Shown piece after piece: positions 63,798-64,000 of a DNA stretch of 64,000 nt (within the stretch, counting starts at the first letter, position 1; each line of letters begins with the position of its first letter). This stretch comes from Arthrobacter caoxuetaonis. Lineage in GTDB: Bacteria > Actinomycetota > Actinomycetes > Actinomycetales > Micrococcaceae. The position numbers and the translations under genes were made by a program. Location of the stretch: positions 2,542,001-2,606,000 of the forward strand of contig NZ_CP099466.1 of the NCBI RefSeq assembly GCF_023921125.1, written 5' to 3'. The notes under the pieces are model-generated. The model had not been told where the DNA came from, made no database searches, and saw only the letters and a list, made by a program, of their open reading frames with translations.

Positions 63798-64000
63798 CGG
63801 AGCAGAGCTGGCGATGATCTTTTCCAGTTCCGCAGCGTCCAGCAGGTTGTGCGGACGGATGAGCTTATCCGCGGCGACGTAGTAGAAGGCAGCACGGACC
63901 TTTTCCAGCGGAACGTTCTGCAGTCGGGACCAGGCCAAACGGTAGACCGCCAGCTGCACTGAGCGGACGGCGAGCTTGTCGGCAGACGGAGGGGCACCGG
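63789..64000 (-). CDS. C-terminal end of an ATP-dependent helicase-nuclease (AdnB-like), partial
   Basis: Seventy complete codons run in from the window edge to a TGA at 63789-63791. The visible end, with VQLAVYRLAWSRLQ, VRAAFYYVAADKLIRP and LDAAELEKIIA, matches the C-terminus of the RecB-like nuclease domain of UvrD/Rep helicase-nucleases such as AdnB, part of the actinobacterial double-strand-break resection motor. Synteny supports this: adnB (Rv3201c) lies near nudC and uvrD2 in mycobacteria. The helicase part and start lie outside the window, and AdnA remains possible. Confidence 0.75.
   Translation of the reverse strand, partial: GAPPSADKLAVRSVQLAVYRLAWSRLQNVPLEKVRAAFYYVAADKLIRPHNLLDAAELEKIIASSAPGA

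Noticed and set aside
63722..63997. 91-codon minus-strand frame at the right edge
   Set aside because: Out of frame with the clear AdnB-like C-terminus; its GPEGS repeats come from the 15-bp tandem repeats.

Overview
This window looks like a chromosomal core segment of a high-GC actinobacterium. Gene order and content (whiB1 facing pdtaS, Rv3235-like/secA/hpf/comF/lpqB-mtrB-mtrA, the 180-kDa NAD-glutamate dehydrogenase, uvrD2-nudC next to an AdnB-like helicase end) suggest the Micrococcaceae, probably an Arthrobacter-like organism. That taxonomic call is an inference from gene content, not a database match. No insertion sequences, prophage, CRISPR or transfer signatures were seen.

Layout. 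(1) 1-5.4 kb: galactofuranose/cell-surface genes on the minus strand (acyltransferase-SGNH, glf, glfT2). (2) 5.5-12.9 kb: small membrane protein, whiB1 with a CRP-like box in its leader, the PdtaS sensor kinase and the giant GDH. (3) 13-17.5 kb: orphan CpaE/TadZ-like and CpaB-like (SAF) genes, a small HTH protein, a hypothetical protein, a LysM membrane protein and an Rv3235-family protein. (4) 17.5-27.7 kb: secA, a YcaQ-type DNA glycosylase, hpf, comF, then the lpqB/mtrB/mtrA cell-envelope signalling operon. (5) 27.9-34.2 kb: a MoxR/DUF58/DUF4129/DUF4350 operon with a polytopic membrane protein and DUF4166. (6) 34.2-38.1 kb: a MetE-like protein without zinc ligands, AroQ chorismate mutase, mnmA and cysteine desulfurase. 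(7) 38.2-43.1 kb: J-domain protein, trmL, a methyltransferase, a PIG-L deacetylase and etfAB. (8) 43.3-53.4 kb: HtrA protease, TPM-domain protein, PspA, a small membrane protein, initiator tRNA-fMet, UPF0182 and a YlbL-type PDZ/Lon-like protease. (9) 53.6-64 kb: DUF2342 zinc protease, YgjP-type metallopeptidase, stand-alone ThiF-like protein, UvrD2, NudC, phosphotransferase, a YtrA-GntR/ABC cassette and the 3' end of an AdnB-like helicase-nuclease.

Functionally, much of the window concerns the envelope and its stress responses: secretion (SecA), proteolysis (HtrA, YlbL-like), membrane integrity (PspA, TPM), MtrAB-LpqB signalling and surface polysaccharide. Sulfur-transfer (desulfurase to MnmA) and electron-transfer (EtfAB) modules are also present.

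The most striking pattern is regulatory. At eleven loci a TANNNT -10 hexamer sits 6 (once 7) nt before the likely start codon with no well-placed Shine-Dalgarno, the signature of leaderless mRNAs. One of these is half of an inverted repeat forming divergent -10 elements between cysteine desulfurase and the J-domain gene. No clearly novel multi-gene defence-type system is visible. The best leads are the leaderless set, the CRP box plus hairpin in the whiB1 leader, the stand-alone ThiF-like protein, and the cysteine-free MetE-like protein overlapping chorismate mutase.
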